Part shown: in pieces, positions 34,090 through 43,203 of the stretch
Numbering within the stretch: position 1 is the stretch's first letter
How the letters are laid out: every line of letters begins with the position of its first letter
Assembly: GCA_002307185.1 (NCBI GenBank)
Contig: DBTT01000041.1
Coordinates: 41,813 to 105,812, forward strand
Direction: 5' to 3'
DNA length: 64,000 nt
Origin: Bacteroidales bacterium UBA1309
Lineage (GTDB): Bacteria; Bacteroidota; Bacteroidia; Bacteroidales; Dysgonomonadaceae
Made by a program: the position numbers and the translations under genes
The notes under the pieces: model-generated
The model's database searches: none
Seen by the model: only the letters and a program-made list of their open reading frames with translations
Told to the model about the DNA's origin: nothing

Positions 34090-35922
34090 ATGAAAGATTT
34101 TATCACTCTTATTAAACGCTTCTTGCGGCCTTACAAGCATCTGGCTGTCTGGAATCTACTTTTCAATATCTTTAGCGGGTTCTTAAATGTTTTCACCTTT
34201 GCGTTGATCAGTCCCATCATTAAAATCTTGTTTAATGTTGACAACAACCACTACAAATACATGCCAATTGACACATCAAGCATTTCAGGCCTCACATCGA
34301 CATTAAAAAACGACTTCTTCTGGTATCTGTCTGATATGATGCAACGCTATTCGGCTGGCACAGTCTTGCTGATGTTGGGTATCATCTTGGCCTCCATGAC
34401 TGTATTTCGGGCTGTGGCAATGTTTTTAAGCGGCTACACGATCTCTCTCTTGCGTACCTATGTGGTTCGTGACATACGGAAGAAAATCAACGATAAAATA
34501 CTTTCGCTGCCATTGAAATTTTTCTCAAATGAACGAAAAGGCGACATCATTGCAAGAATGACCGGAGACGTAAGCGAAGTGGAAAACTCGGTAATGAGCT
34601 CATTGGATATGGTAACCAAAAACCCTGTACTAATTCTCATCTACCTAGGTTCACTCCTATACATTAGCTGGCAACTTACCGTGTTTGTGCTCATCCTCTT
34701 GCCCATCTCTGGATACATCATGGGGAAGGTCGGGAAAAGCCTCAAAAAGCAATCGGTGGATGCACAAAACCATTGGGGATTACTGATTTCGCAAATTGAA
34801 GAGACATTAAGTGGATTACGCATTATTTTTGCATTCAACGCGCAAGATAAAATAGAAAAACGCTTCAACGACTCCAACGACACGCTCAGGCAAATGCTCA
34901 ATAAGGTGGCTGCCCGCCAGCAATTGGCGCATCCCATGAGTGAGCTATTGGGAACAATCACCCTTGTTTTGGTGCTTTGGTTTGGAGGAGTCTTGATATT
35001 GGACATGCACACGGGGCTAGATGCTTCGCAATTCATTGTTTATCTGACAATCTTCTACATGATTATCAATCCAGCGAAAGACCTTTCGAAGTCTGCCTAT
35101 GCCATTCAAAAAGGGATGGCTTCCGTGGAACGTATTGATATGATTTTGACTGCCGAGAACGATATACTTGAACCTGCGCAACCAAAGAAACTGACATTTA
35201 ATGAAGGAATTACGTATCGCAACGTCAACTTCAAATACGACAAGCAGTGGGTGCTTGACAACATCAACATCACGATTCCGAAAGGAAAAAAGGTGGCTCT
35301 TGTGGGACAGTCCGGATCCGGAAAATCCACGCTCGCCGACCTGCTTCCGAGATTCTACGACGTGGAAGAAGGTGGAATTTATATTGACGGAGTCAACATC
35401 AAGGATGTCACCACGACAGATTTGCGCTCGCTGATGGGAAATGTAAACCAGGAAGCCATCCTGTTCAACGATACCTTCTTCAACAATATTTCATTCGGAG
35501 TGGAAAACGCCACGATGGAACAAGTAGTAGAAGCCGCAAAAGTGGCGAATGCCCACGATTTCATTCTTGCTTCAGAAAAAGGATACGACACCAGCATCGG
35601 CGACCGCGGCTCAAAACTGTCTGGCGGACAACGCCAGCGAATCAGCATTGCCCGCGCCATCCTCAAGAATCCGCAGATTTTGATTCTCGACGAAGCGACT
35701 TCCGCTTTGGATACAGAATCGGAAAAATTGGTGCAGGATGCCCTGGAGAATTTGACAAAAAACAGGACAACACTTGTCATTGCACATAGATTATCGACCA
35801 TCAAAGATGCCGACATGATTTATGTGATGAACGAAGCACGTGTGGTGGAGCAGGGAAACCACGACGAACTGTACGAGCTAAATGGCTATTATAGACGTTT
35901 GTGCGACATGCAGCAATTTTAA
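34090..35922 (+). CDS. MsbA-like ABC exporter, fused permease and ATPase
   Basis: A 610-residue half-transporter working as a homodimer. The N-terminal exporter domain has six helices over about residues 15-325. The ATPase has Walker A GQSGSGKST, Q-loop MGNVNQEAILFNDT, signature KLSGGQRQRISIARAIL, Walker B ILILDEATSALD and the switch His in VIAHRLSTIKDAD. The family includes MsbA, the lipid A-core flippase; nearby lpxB makes that a reasonable guess. The start is the ATG at 34090 (MKDFITLIKRFLRPYK); the longer frame to 33982 has no family support. Confidence 0.92.
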   Translation: MKDFITLIKRFLRPYKHLAVWNLLFNIFSGFLNVFTFALISPIIKILFNVDNNHYKYMPIDTSSISGLTSTLKNDFFWYLSDMMQRYSAGTVLLMLGIILASMTVFRAVAMFLSGYTISLLRTYVVRDIRKKINDKILSLPLKFFSNERKGDIIARMTGDVSEVENSVMSSLDMVTKNPVLILIYLGSLLYISWQLTVFVLILLPISGYIMGKVGKSLKKQSVDAQNHWGLLISQIEETLSGLRIIFAFNAQDKIEKRFNDSNDTLRQMLNKVAARQQLAHPMSELLGTITLVLVLWFGGVLILDMHTGLDASQFIVYLTIFYMIINPAKDLSKSAYAIQKGMASVERIDMILTAENDILEPAQPKKLTFNEGITYRNVNFKYDKQWVLDNINITIPKGKKVALVGQSGSGKSTLADLLPRFYDVEEGGIYIDGVNIKDVTTTDLRSLMGNVNQEAILFNDTFFNNISFGVENATMEQVVEAAKVANAHDFILASEKGYDTSIGDRGSKLSGGQRQRISIARAILKNPQILILDEATSALDTESEKLVQDALENLTKNRTTLVIAHRLSTIKDADMIYVMNEARVVEQGNHDELYELNGYYRRLCDMQQF

Positions 35923-35978
35923 TGCGTGTTACGTAGTTTTGAATTTCTATTGAAGTGGGGACACATTATCCCCAGAAT

Positions 35979-36010
35979 TTTGGAAAGTATATCCAGACGG
36001 AATATCTTTG
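35979..36010 (+). promoter_or_regulatory. Promoter of surE
   Basis: TTTG (35979-35982), 20 bases, TATCTTTG (36003-36010): an exact consensus match, 26 bases before the surE start codon. Confidence 0.75.
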
Positions 36011-36036
36011 TGGATATATAAAAGGATTGAAATTTT

Positions 36037-36816
36037 ATGACAAATAAAAAACCGCTGATTTTAGTCACAAACGACGACGGCTATCAGGCCAAGGGAATCA
36101 ATGCACTTATAGAAAGCGTAGTAGGCTTAGGGGAAATTGTTGTTCTCGCACCGGATGGGCCACGGTCTGGCATGTCGAGCGCGATCACTTCGGTTCATCC
36201 GCTGCGATATTCCTTGCTTTCCAAAGACGAAAACAAAGATGTCTCTATTTACACGTGCAGCGGCACTCCTGTTGACTGCATCAAATTAGCCATCAACGAA
36301 TTGCTCGAGCGCAAGCCCGACTTGGTGGTTTCGGGAATCAACCACGGCTCCAATTCGGCCATTGCCGTCGTTTATTCCGGCACCATGGGTGCTGCTATCG
36401 AAGGCTGCATCTTTGGAATCCCGTCCGTTGGATTCTCCATAGACAACCACAGCGCCAATGCGAATTTTGATGAAACAACAAAGATTGCCCGGATAATCAG
36501 CCAACAAGTCCTTAAAAACGGACTGCCCGAAGGTGTGTGCCTGAATGTGAATGTGCCAAACACGACATCGGTGAAAGGAATCAGGGTTTGCCACCAAACT
36601 AAGGGGAAATGGATCAAAGAATTTGTGCGAAGCAAGGACGGTGCAAAACGTGAAATATTCTGGCTCACCGGAGAATTTTCGAACACGGAACCAGAAAATG
36701 AGCATACCGACGAATGGGCTTTGAGCCACGAATATGCAGCCGTTGTTCCGGTAAAAATAGACATGACGGCATACGATACCATCTCCTCCCTCAAAGAATG
36801 GGAAGGACTGTATTGA
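36037..36816 (+). CDS. surE: 5'/3'-nucleotidase SurE
   Basis: A 259-residue metal-dependent phosphatase acting on nucleoside monophosphates. The N-terminal LVTNDDGYQAKGI holds the metal-binding D-D pair. LAPDGPRSGMSSAIT, CSGTPVDCIKLA, VVSGINHGSNSAIAVVYSGTMGAA are all SurE signatures. Length is normal. It has its own consensus promoter and is followed by the tandem-repeat block and then lpxB on the same strand. Confidence 0.96.
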   Translation: MTNKKPLILVTNDDGYQAKGINALIESVVGLGEIVVLAPDGPRSGMSSAITSVHPLRYSLLSKDENKDVSIYTCSGTPVDCIKLAINELLERKPDLVVSGINHGSNSAIAVVYSGTMGAAIEGCIFGIPSVGFSIDNHSANANFDETTKIARIISQQVLKNGLPEGVCLNVNVPNTTSVKGIRVCHQTKGKWIKEFVRSKDGAKREIFWLTGEFSNTEPENEHTDEWALSHEYAAVVPVKIDMTAYDTISSLKEWEGLY

Positions 36817-36880
36817 TCAGTTACAGTCAGCAGTGATTTACTTGGGTTAGTGAGTATCGATAATTGATTGCTGATAGCTG

Positions 36881-37104
36881 GAAACTGGTTATTACCACTT
36901 AGAGAACTGGTTATTGCCACTTCGGAACTAGATATTACCACTTCGGAACTGCTTATTGCCACTTAGGGAACTGCTTATTACCACTTCGAAACTGGTTATT
37001 GCCACTTCGGGAACTGCTTATTACTACTTCGAAACTGGCTATTACCACTTAAGAAACTGGTTATTACTACTTCGGAACTGATTATTACCACTTAGGGAAC
37101 TGAT
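36881..37104 (+). repeat. Tandem repeat of a 21/22-bp unit, ten copies plus a partial
   Basis: Ten consecutive copies of a degenerate unit close to GGAACTGGTTATTACCACTT plus one or two bases, alternating between 21 and 22 bp, then a truncated copy (GGGAACTGAT). Variation is concentrated at a few positions (GG/GC/GA after ACT, A or G before CC, TTA or TTC at the junction). There are no spacers. The block fills the surE-lpxB gap up to 6 bases before the lpxB start codon. Confidence 0.95.
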
Positions 37105-37109
37105 AACGG

Positions 37110-38249
37110 ATGAAATACTACCTCATAGCCGGCGAAGCGTCCGGCGACTTGCACGGCAGCAACTTGATGGCTGCACTCAAAAAATCGGACAAGGAAGCTG
37201 AATTCCGCTTTTTTGGAGGAGACCTTATGCAATTGCAAGGTGGCACAATCGTAAAGCATTACAAGGAAATGGCTTTCATGGGCTTCATTCCGGTGTTGCT
37301 CAACCTGAGAACCATCCTCCGCAACCTCGAATTGTGCAAGGAAGATATCCGGAATTATAAGCCGGATTCGATTATCCTCATCGATTATCCAGGGTTTAAC
37401 CTGAAAATAGCCAAATACGTCAAAACAGTGTTACAGATACCCGTCGTTTATTATATTTCCCCGAAAGTATGGGCCTGGAAAGAATATCGGGTAAAATCCT
37501 TCAAAAAATACGTGGACAAGATGCTTTGCATTTTGCCTTTTGAAGTCAATTTTTTCAAGAAACACAATTACCCTGTCACCTATGTCGGAAATCCGACTGT
37601 GGATGCCGTTGAACAATACAAGCAAGAAAATCAAGGCGACACGAAAGAGCTATTTATTTCAGAAAGCAAATTGCAAAAAAAACCGATAGTTGCCTTGCTG
37701 GCAGGAAGCCGGAAACAAGAGATCAAAGACAATCTCCCGACCATGATTCAGGCGTTCGAGCCTTTCCAAGAGAAATACCAGGCAGTGATCGCAGGAGCCC
37801 CCGGCATCGATCCGGGATATTACAATGAATTTACAAATGCCTCCGTGAAAATCGTTTTCGGACAAACGTACCGCTTACTGAGCCATTCGGAAGCAGCATT
37901 CGTCACCTCCGGGACTGCAACGCTGGAGACATCGCTCTTCCGTGTTCCCCAAGCCGTGAGCTACAAAACTCCTATCCCAAAGATCGTGTCGTATGTATTC
38001 GAACATTTTTTTCACACCAAATACATTTCTTTAGTCAACCTCATTGCCGACAAAGTAGTGGTGAAGGAACTTTTCGCAAAATATTTTTCGCTGCAAGCCC
38101 TCACCAATGAGATGAATCTGCTTTTGAATAATGCCGAATACAGAAGCCGAATGCTGAAAGAGTATGATGAAGTGATCGCCATCCTCGACACTCCCGGAGC
38201 ATCCGAGAGAGCCGCCGGAAACATCGTTGACTTACTCCAAAAGAAATAG
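37110..38249 (+). CDS. lpxB: Lipid-A-disaccharide synthase
   Basis: A 379-residue GT19 glycosyltransferase that joins UDP-diacylglucosamine and lipid X to give the lipid A disaccharide. Signatures: KYYLIAGEASGDLHGSNLM at the N-terminus, MAFMGFIPVLLNL, ILIDYPGFNLKIA, VVYYISPKVWAWKEYRVK, LLAGSRKQEIKDNLP and FVTSGTATLETSL. The ATG at 37110 directly follows the tandem repeats, so its ribosome-binding region lies in repeat DNA. In many Bacteroidota surE and lpxB are adjacent, as here. Confidence 0.96.
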   Translation: MKYYLIAGEASGDLHGSNLMAALKKSDKEAEFRFFGGDLMQLQGGTIVKHYKEMAFMGFIPVLLNLRTILRNLELCKEDIRNYKPDSIILIDYPGFNLKIAKYVKTVLQIPVVYYISPKVWAWKEYRVKSFKKYVDKMLCILPFEVNFFKKHNYPVTYVGNPTVDAVEQYKQENQGDTKELFISESKLQKKPIVALLAGSRKQEIKDNLPTMIQAFEPFQEKYQAVIAGAPGIDPGYYNEFTNASVKIVFGQTYRLLSHSEAAFVTSGTATLETSLFRVPQAVSYKTPIPKIVSYVFEHFFHTKYISLVNLIADKVVVKELFAKYFSLQALTNEMNLLLNNAEYRSRMLKEYDEVIAILDTPGASERAAGNIVDLLQKK

Positions 38250-38251
38250 AT

Positions 38252-39544
38252 TTACTCGTACCACCGCTTTATCTCGGCTCCAGGATAGTAATGGAGCAAA
38301 ATCCCGTCATAGGGGTAGCCTTGTTCGCCCATCACGGCGGCACCAATTTGGCAAAGCCCGACACCATGCCCCCACCCTGCTCCGCGAAGGACAAATGTAT
38401 CGTTTTCTTTGTCCACAACAAATGCCGAACTATACAGGTGCGATTCGGAAAGAATGCGACGGATTTCCAATTCCTTGCCAATAGTCATCGTTTTCTTGCT
38501 GCCCACGATTTTCAATTTGATCAAACGTCCGGAGACACCTCTTTGCACCGGTATCAACTCCTGAATCGTTCCGAAATCAATTCCCGAACGGCGATTGGCC
38601 AAGGCAGAAATCTCCTCGGTGGTGTAACGCACCTCCCAACGATAGAAATCAGCGGTTTCCTGGTCGTAATTATTCAACACTTGTTCCAATATTTTCTTTT
38701 CCGAATTGTTGCAAAAAGCTGATGGACGAGATAATATCCATTCGCGGGCATGCGCTTCCACCCTCAAATCGGGGTGTAGAGGGGCATTCTTATCGTCACG
38801 AAGTTCTACCAGATAAGAATAATGAACAGGCTCCCAGCACGCTTCAAATTCTTCGGTGACACCACCGCAACATTTCGAGAAGCGGGCATCACATATTTTT
38901 CCTTCCGAGGAAATGACTTCACCAAAAGTCTCTTCCACCGCCTGAACGGCCAAAGCCGTAGATGTACGTGTGATTCCTTGATAACGTTGGCAATGATCGT
39001 CGGCACACACATCAAATAGGGTATGGTCTTCCCTGTCGTACCAACGGATTCGTTCCTCTTCTGTTTCAACAAAAGAGGTGTATTGGATGTCTTGTGATTT
39101 CAATTCGCGGGTTTTGTCTATCTGTGCCAAAAGCCAGCTCCGGGAAATCACGGCATGTGCTTTTAATAAAGGAAGTGAAGCTTTGGCACTCATTTCGGAC
39201 GAAATCACGCTTTTGAGGTAATCTTCCACCTTCACCTCATTGATCGCTCTAATTTTACCTTCTTCCACCACCAACTTGAGAGTTCCCAAAAACGTTTGGT
39301 TTTCCTTTCGTTCCCAATGAAATCCAATACCAATCGTAACATCTTTCAATTCAAATGAACATACCGTATCGGACGGAACAAACCGAAGTTCATCGTATCT
39401 GTCGCCAAACCATTGAATCTGATTGTCCTTGACTTGAACAAATTGATCTCCTGTTGTTTTCACACCTTCCACAAGGAAAGTTTTGTCGAGATAAAAGCGA
39501 ATTTCTTTTTCGGCCATAATGCCTACATGAACGGTTGGTTGCAT
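38252..39544 (-). CDS. SpoIID/LytB domain protein without a signal peptide
   Basis: A 430-residue protein of the SpoIID/amidase-enhancer family; SpoIID itself is a lytic transglycosylase acting on peptidoglycan stripped of stem peptides. The core is VEDYLKSVISSEMSAKASLP, with the catalytic-type Glu in SSEM, then LLKAHAVISRSWLLAQ and the C-terminal GAGWGHGVGLCQIGAAVMG. A Cys/His-rich middle (CADDHCQRYQG, ARFSKCCGGV) is notable. No signal peptide or membrane helix is visible. Stop codons of this gene and lpxB are 2 bases apart, tail to tail. Role in Bacteroidales unknown. Confidence 0.87.
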   Translation of the reverse strand: MQPTVHVGIMAEKEIRFYLDKTFLVEGVKTTGDQFVQVKDNQIQWFGDRYDELRFVPSDTVCSFELKDVTIGIGFHWERKENQTFLGTLKLVVEEGKIRAINEVKVEDYLKSVISSEMSAKASLPLLKAHAVISRSWLLAQIDKTRELKSQDIQYTSFVETEEERIRWYDREDHTLFDVCADDHCQRYQGITRTSTALAVQAVEETFGEVISSEGKICDARFSKCCGGVTEEFEACWEPVHYSYLVELRDDKNAPLHPDLRVEAHAREWILSRPSAFCNNSEKKILEQVLNNYDQETADFYRWEVRYTTEEISALANRRSGIDFGTIQELIPVQRGVSGRLIKLKIVGSKKTMTIGKELEIRRILSESHLYSSAFVVDKENDTFVLRGAGWGHGVGLCQIGAAVMGEQGYPYDGILLHYYPGAEIKRWYE

Positions 39545-39592
39545 AGATGATGAGTGATGGATGATAAATGATGAAATTATAGAATTACTGGA

Positions 39593-40441
39593 TCACCTGT
39601 TTACTTGTTTTTCGGCTTTCCGGATCATTTCCTTGGCTCTTTTTTGGTCGAGATATTTGACAAGCTGCTTGCTCTTTTCGAAGCTGAAGCGCACGGAATT
39701 TCTCTCTGCGAAAAGCTTGGATAAGGCATATGAGTCAGAGATTCCTTTCCTTGCTTGGGCAGAAAGGGCAAACGATGTGGGGCTTTTCCCCTTGAGTGTG
39801 ATTGTGATATTCTTCGCCTGATTAGCAGCGATGAACGCGGCAACTCCATTTTCTCGTTTTCCGGAATAATGAACCACCTCAACGCTTTTGCCTTCCACCT
39901 GAAAGCGGTAATTGGCACCGTCGTCTGTCACCGCCATCGTTTCGGCTTGTAGTCCCGAGGCAGCAGCTTTCACGGCCACATGCTTTATCGGGCGATCGGC
40001 AACACTTTCCAGAAACAATTGCCCATCGGCTTCTACCCCCGAGCGCAAGCCAATGCCCGCCAGCGAGTTCGGATAAGCCTTGGGGATGTAATTCCCTTTT
40101 TCCTGGTATTTCGGATTGATTTCGTACGTGAACAGTCTTTTTTGTTGTTCTATTTTAGCATCAATCAACTTCAATAAGGAATCAGATTGGGTAATAACCT
40201 GGATATTTTCGCCATAGCGTATCGAGTCGAGCAAAGCCAATCCGGCATTCATCTGGGGAAATGCCTTAGGGGCGACTTTGGGGATGCTGTCCAACGTTCT
40301 TTTTGCTTCCGCAAAATGCCCCGAAGCATACAACGAACGCGCTTCTGACAGGAGAGAATCGGCTTGCGGGTTGCCCTTCTTACAAGAAAAAGAGACGAGA
40401 AAAATGAAGATGAGAAAAACTGCTTTACGGAATATTTTCAT
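39593..40441 (-). CDS. Lipoprotein with a TPR-like N-terminus, function unknown
   Basis: A 282-residue predicted lipoprotein: the signal MKIFRKAVFLIFIFLVSFSC ends in a lipobox cysteine. Residues 24-60 (ADSLLSEARSLYASGHFAEAKRTLDSI) look like one tetratricopeptide helix pair. A beta-rich middle (residues 125-215) and a charged helical C-terminus (residues 215-282) follow. I do not recognise a named family. It lies 48 bases upstream of the SpoIID gene on the same strand and may be cotranscribed with it. Confidence 0.75.
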   Translation of the reverse strand: MKIFRKAVFLIFIFLVSFSCKKGNPQADSLLSEARSLYASGHFAEAKRTLDSIPKVAPKAFPQMNAGLALLDSIRYGENIQVITQSDSLLKLIDAKIEQQKRLFTYEINPKYQEKGNYIPKAYPNSLAGIGLRSGVEADGQLFLESVADRPIKHVAVKAAASGLQAETMAVTDDGANYRFQVEGKSVEVVHYSGKRENGVAAFIAANQAKNITITLKGKSPTSFALSAQARKGISDSYALSKLFAERNSVRFSFEKSKQLVKYLDQKRAKEMIRKAEKQVNR

Positions 40442-40829
40442 GCTTTGTCATTTAGGAAACCCTTACACAAAATCATTTTTTTCAATACAAATATAAACAA
40501 TAAAAGTAAGTTAGCAGTCATCAGTCATCAACAACCCGCATAGTTAATGAAATATTACAAATCAGGTTGGTGCAAACCCGTAGAGACGCCACGCATCGCG
40601 TCTTTATACCCGACAGACCGCCCGAAGCGGTCGTTCGGGATAGGCCTAGCGGGGGCGTGGGATTAAACCTTTAAAATAATCGGTTCGTGAACAGAGGAAT
40701 ATCCCCCGGATTATTAAAACCCCTCCCTTTCCCATGGGAAAAGTCCTTTCCTACCGGAAAAAAGGAGAGCGCCAAGACAATTTGATTTTGAGACCAGAAA
40801 ACGATCAAACAAGATCAAAACAAATATTA
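40442..40829. other. Intergenic region with extragenic palindromes
   Basis: No gene is supported here. The stretch holds an AGTTAGCAGTCATCAGTCATC low-complexity segment at 40509-40530, the palindromes at 40584-40639, and a purine-rich segment around 40735-40780 containing CCCATGGGAAAAGTCCTTTCC-like symmetry. A reading frame open from 40734 into the next gene has no family similarity before about 40881. Confidence 0.5.
40584..40639. repeat. Pair of extragenic palindromes
   Basis: AGACGC (40584-40589) pairs with GCGTCT (40598-40603) across 8 bases. Then GACCGC (40616-40621) pairs with GCGGTC (40627-40632) across 5 bases; CCCGAA (40621-40626) and TTCGGG (40634-40639) form an alternative pairing. 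No T-run follows, so they are not simple terminators. They resemble dispersed extragenic repeat elements. Confidence 0.55.
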
Positions 40830-40862
40830 TTTGGAGGGAAGCCCGCATTTATTGTATTTTTG
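40830..40862 (+). promoter_or_regulatory. Promoter of the CCA-adding enzyme gene
   Basis: TTTG (40830-40833), 21 bases, TATTTTTG (40855-40862) followed by C. Transcription would start near 40867, which excludes the start at 40734 and favours 40872, 40881 or 40893. Confidence 0.65.
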
Positions 40863-40880
40863 CACTCCCTTATGGATGAT

Positions 40881-42329
40881 ATGACAACGAATATGCAATT
40901 GGAAGAAAGATATATACAAAAACATTTCACAGGTAAGCTCTTCGATATTATTTCTCAAACGGCCGACGAATTGGGACTAGAATGCTATGCCATCGGAGGC
41001 TATGTCCGCGACATTTTTCTACACCGACCTTCGTCCGACATTGATGTGGTGACCGTTGGGAGTGGCATACAGTTGGCGGAAGCTATTTCAAACAGATTAG
41101 GAAGAAAGGCTCACTTGTCGGTATTCAAGACCTACGGCACGGCGCAAATCAAATACGGCGACATCGAAGTGGAATTTGTGGGGGCACGCAAAGAATCATA
41201 CCAACACGATTCACGCAATCCGATTGTGGAAAACGGAACTCTCGAAGATGACCAGAACCGTCGTGACTTCACCATCAATGCCTTGGCTGTTTGCCTCAAC
41301 AAGGAACGTTTTGGCGAATTACTCGATCCGTTTGACGGGTTAGCAGATATGGAACGTCTGATTATCCGTACGCCACTCAATCCTGACATCACCTTCAGCG
41401 ACGATCCCTTGCGGATGATGCGTGCCATTCGTTTTGCATCGCAGCTCGGATTTGATATTTATCCCGAAACGTTTGATGCTATTTGTCGCAACAAAGACCG
41501 GATAAAGATTATTACAAAAGAGCGGATCGCCGATGAACTGAACAAGATTGTGCTTTCACCCAAGCCGTCTGTCGGATTCAAACTTTTGGATTTAACCGGA
41601 TTGCTGCCCGAAATATTTCCCGAATTTGTGGCTTTGAAAGGAGCCGAAACAAAGAACGGAGTTGGACACAAAGATAATTTCGAACATACGCTGATCGTTC
41701 TGGATAACATTTCCCAAAGAACCGATAATCTTTGGCTTCGCTGGTCGGCCATTCTTCACGATATAGCCAAACCTGCCACAAAACGCTTCGACCCGCGTTT
41801 AGGATGGACATTCCACAACCACAACTTCATCGGGGAAAAGATGGTACCCCAGATTTTCAAACGGATGAAACTGCCATTGAACGAAAAGATGAAGTATGTG
41901 CAGAAAATGGTGTCGCTACACATGCGTCCCGTGACCCTGGTAGAAGAAACCATTACCGATTCGGCTGTGCGGCGACTGCTTTTCGAGGCTGGCGATGACA
42001 TCGACGATTTGATGACTTTGTGTAAAGCGGATATTTCCTCCAAAAACAAGGAAAAGGTGCGCCGCTATCTCCGAAACTTCGACCTAGTGCAGGAAAAATT
42101 GCGTGAAATTGAAGAAAAAGACCATGTGCGCAATTTTCAGCCGCCCATCATGGGCGAACAAATCATGGAAATGTTTGGCTTGACACCCGGACGGGAAGTA
42201 GGGCAATTGAAAACCTCCTTGAAAGACGCGATCATGGACGGCGTGATCTCCAACGAATACCAGGCGGCATACGATTACTTGCTGAAGAAAGCCGAAAAAA
42301 TGGGTTTGAAGCTTGCTCAAAAAGAATAA
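40881..42329 (+). CDS. cca: CCA-adding tRNA nucleotidyltransferase with HD domain
   Basis: About 482 residues. The class II nucleotidyltransferase head has YAIGGYVRDIFLHRPSSDIDVV with the catalytic D-x-D. RNA-binding helices (LRMMRAIRFASQLGFDIYPETFDAIC, ERIADELNKIVLS) follow. An HD phosphohydrolase domain (HKDNFEHTLIVLD, LHDIAKPATKR) is at residues 250-370. It adds or repairs tRNA 3' CCA ends; both tRNAs in this window lack an encoded CCA. Poly(A) polymerase activity cannot be excluded from sequence. The start is set by the promoter: 40881 leaves a short leader, and 40872 or 40893 remain possible. Confidence 0.9.
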   Translation: MTTNMQLEERYIQKHFTGKLFDIISQTADELGLECYAIGGYVRDIFLHRPSSDIDVVTVGSGIQLAEAISNRLGRKAHLSVFKTYGTAQIKYGDIEVEFVGARKESYQHDSRNPIVENGTLEDDQNRRDFTINALAVCLNKERFGELLDPFDGLADMERLIIRTPLNPDITFSDDPLRMMRAIRFASQLGFDIYPETFDAICRNKDRIKIITKERIADELNKIVLSPKPSVGFKLLDLTGLLPEIFPEFVALKGAETKNGVGHKDNFEHTLIVLDNISQRTDNLWLRWSAILHDIAKPATKRFDPRLGWTFHNHNFIGEKMVPQIFKRMKLPLNEKMKYVQKMVSLHMRPVTLVEETITDSAVRRLLFEAGDDIDDLMTLCKADISSKNKEKVRRYLRNFDLVQEKLREIEEKDHVRNFQPPIMGEQIMEMFGLTPGREVGQLKTSLKDAIMDGVISNEYQAAYDYLLKKAEKMGLKLAQKE

Positions 42330-42359
42330 GGACTTATCCTGGTCATAAAAAAGACTGCC

Positions 42360-42995
42360 ATGTCAACAAATTCCTATATTTTCCCGCCCAGAAAAGCAGA
42401 AATTGCCAATGGCATCACGCATGCTTTTGGCATCCTGTTTGGCGTAGGCGTCCTCATCGCCAGCTTTGCCATTTCGGGAATTCCCATTGTTCATCGAATC
42501 GGCTTGCTGGTTTTCGCTTGTTGCATGCTGGAAATGTACTGCGTCTCCACCACATACCATTTCGAAAAGAAGATGGAACGAAAAGTGCTTTTGCGGCTGC
42601 TAGACCACATCTCCATCTATTTCCTGATCGCCGGCACCTACACGCCCTTCATTTTGATATGCCTCTCGGGCAGTGTCAAATGGATATTTCTTGGCATTAC
42701 CTGGGGCATTGTTGTGTTGGGAACAATCTATAAATTGTTCTGGTGGAAACGGTTTCCCAAAATCTCCCTTTACCTCTACCTGGCAATGGGTTGGATGGTG
42801 GTGTTTATTATCAAGCCGATGTATCAGACTTTGTCCTTGGAAGGATTCATTTGGTTGATTGCAGGAGGCTTAAGCTACAGCGTCGGCACTATTTTCTACG
42901 CCAACAGCAAACCGCTCTACAACCACGCCATTTGGCATCTTTTTGTACTTGGAGGAAGCATAGGCCACTTCATGGCAATATGGGGCACAGTGTGA
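42360..42995 (+). CDS. Hemolysin III family (PAQR/TrhA) membrane protein
   Basis: A 211-residue protein with seven helices. The PAQR zinc-site residues are visible: NGITHAFG near residue 19, VSTTYHFE with LLDHISIYFLIAGTYTPF, and the C-terminal HAIWHLFVLGGSIGHF. Bacterial members such as TrhA influence membrane energy homeostasis, and the old hemolysin name reflects overexpression effects. It begins 30 bases after the cca gene and is probably cotranscribed with it. Confidence 0.9.
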   Translation: MSTNSYIFPPRKAEIANGITHAFGILFGVGVLIASFAISGIPIVHRIGLLVFACCMLEMYCVSTTYHFEKKMERKVLLRLLDHISIYFLIAGTYTPFILICLSGSVKWIFLGITWGIVVLGTIYKLFWWKRFPKISLYLYLAMGWMVVFIIKPMYQTLSLEGFIWLIAGGLSYSVGTIFYANSKPLYNHAIWHLFVLGGSIGHFMAIWGTV

Positions 42996-43203
42996 AGAAT
43001 TGAAAAGCTTTTTCAAAAGTTATTCGTCCCTCCCAAGATGGAAGTTGAGGTTAATAAACAATTCACATACGACATGGGATCTTATTATTTTTCAGATATA
43101 CAACCAGTTTCGTCACCAAATCTTTGCTTTATCCTCAATAGTTCTCAATTATTTTGTAATTTGTAACAGTTTTCTTTGTTGTAGCAATCAAAATACTGCA
43201 ATT

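Noticed and set aside
36372..36962. Minus-strand frame with repeated ISSSEV residues
   Set aside because: The repeats come from the DNA tandem repeat read out of context, and the remainder is antisense to surE.
36881..37104. CRISPR-like array of regularly spaced repeats
   Set aside because: The 21/22-bp units are directly contiguous with no unique spacers and no cas genes nearby, so it is a tandem repeat.
40734..40880. Upstream extension of the cca reading frame starting at 40734
   Set aside because: It overlaps a consensus promoter (40830-40862) and shows no similarity to the enzyme family.
43000..43203. 68-residue N-terminal extension of the sphingomyelinase-like gene
   Set aside because: The ATG at 43204 begins a clear signal peptide; the upstream part has no similarity and would bury the signal.
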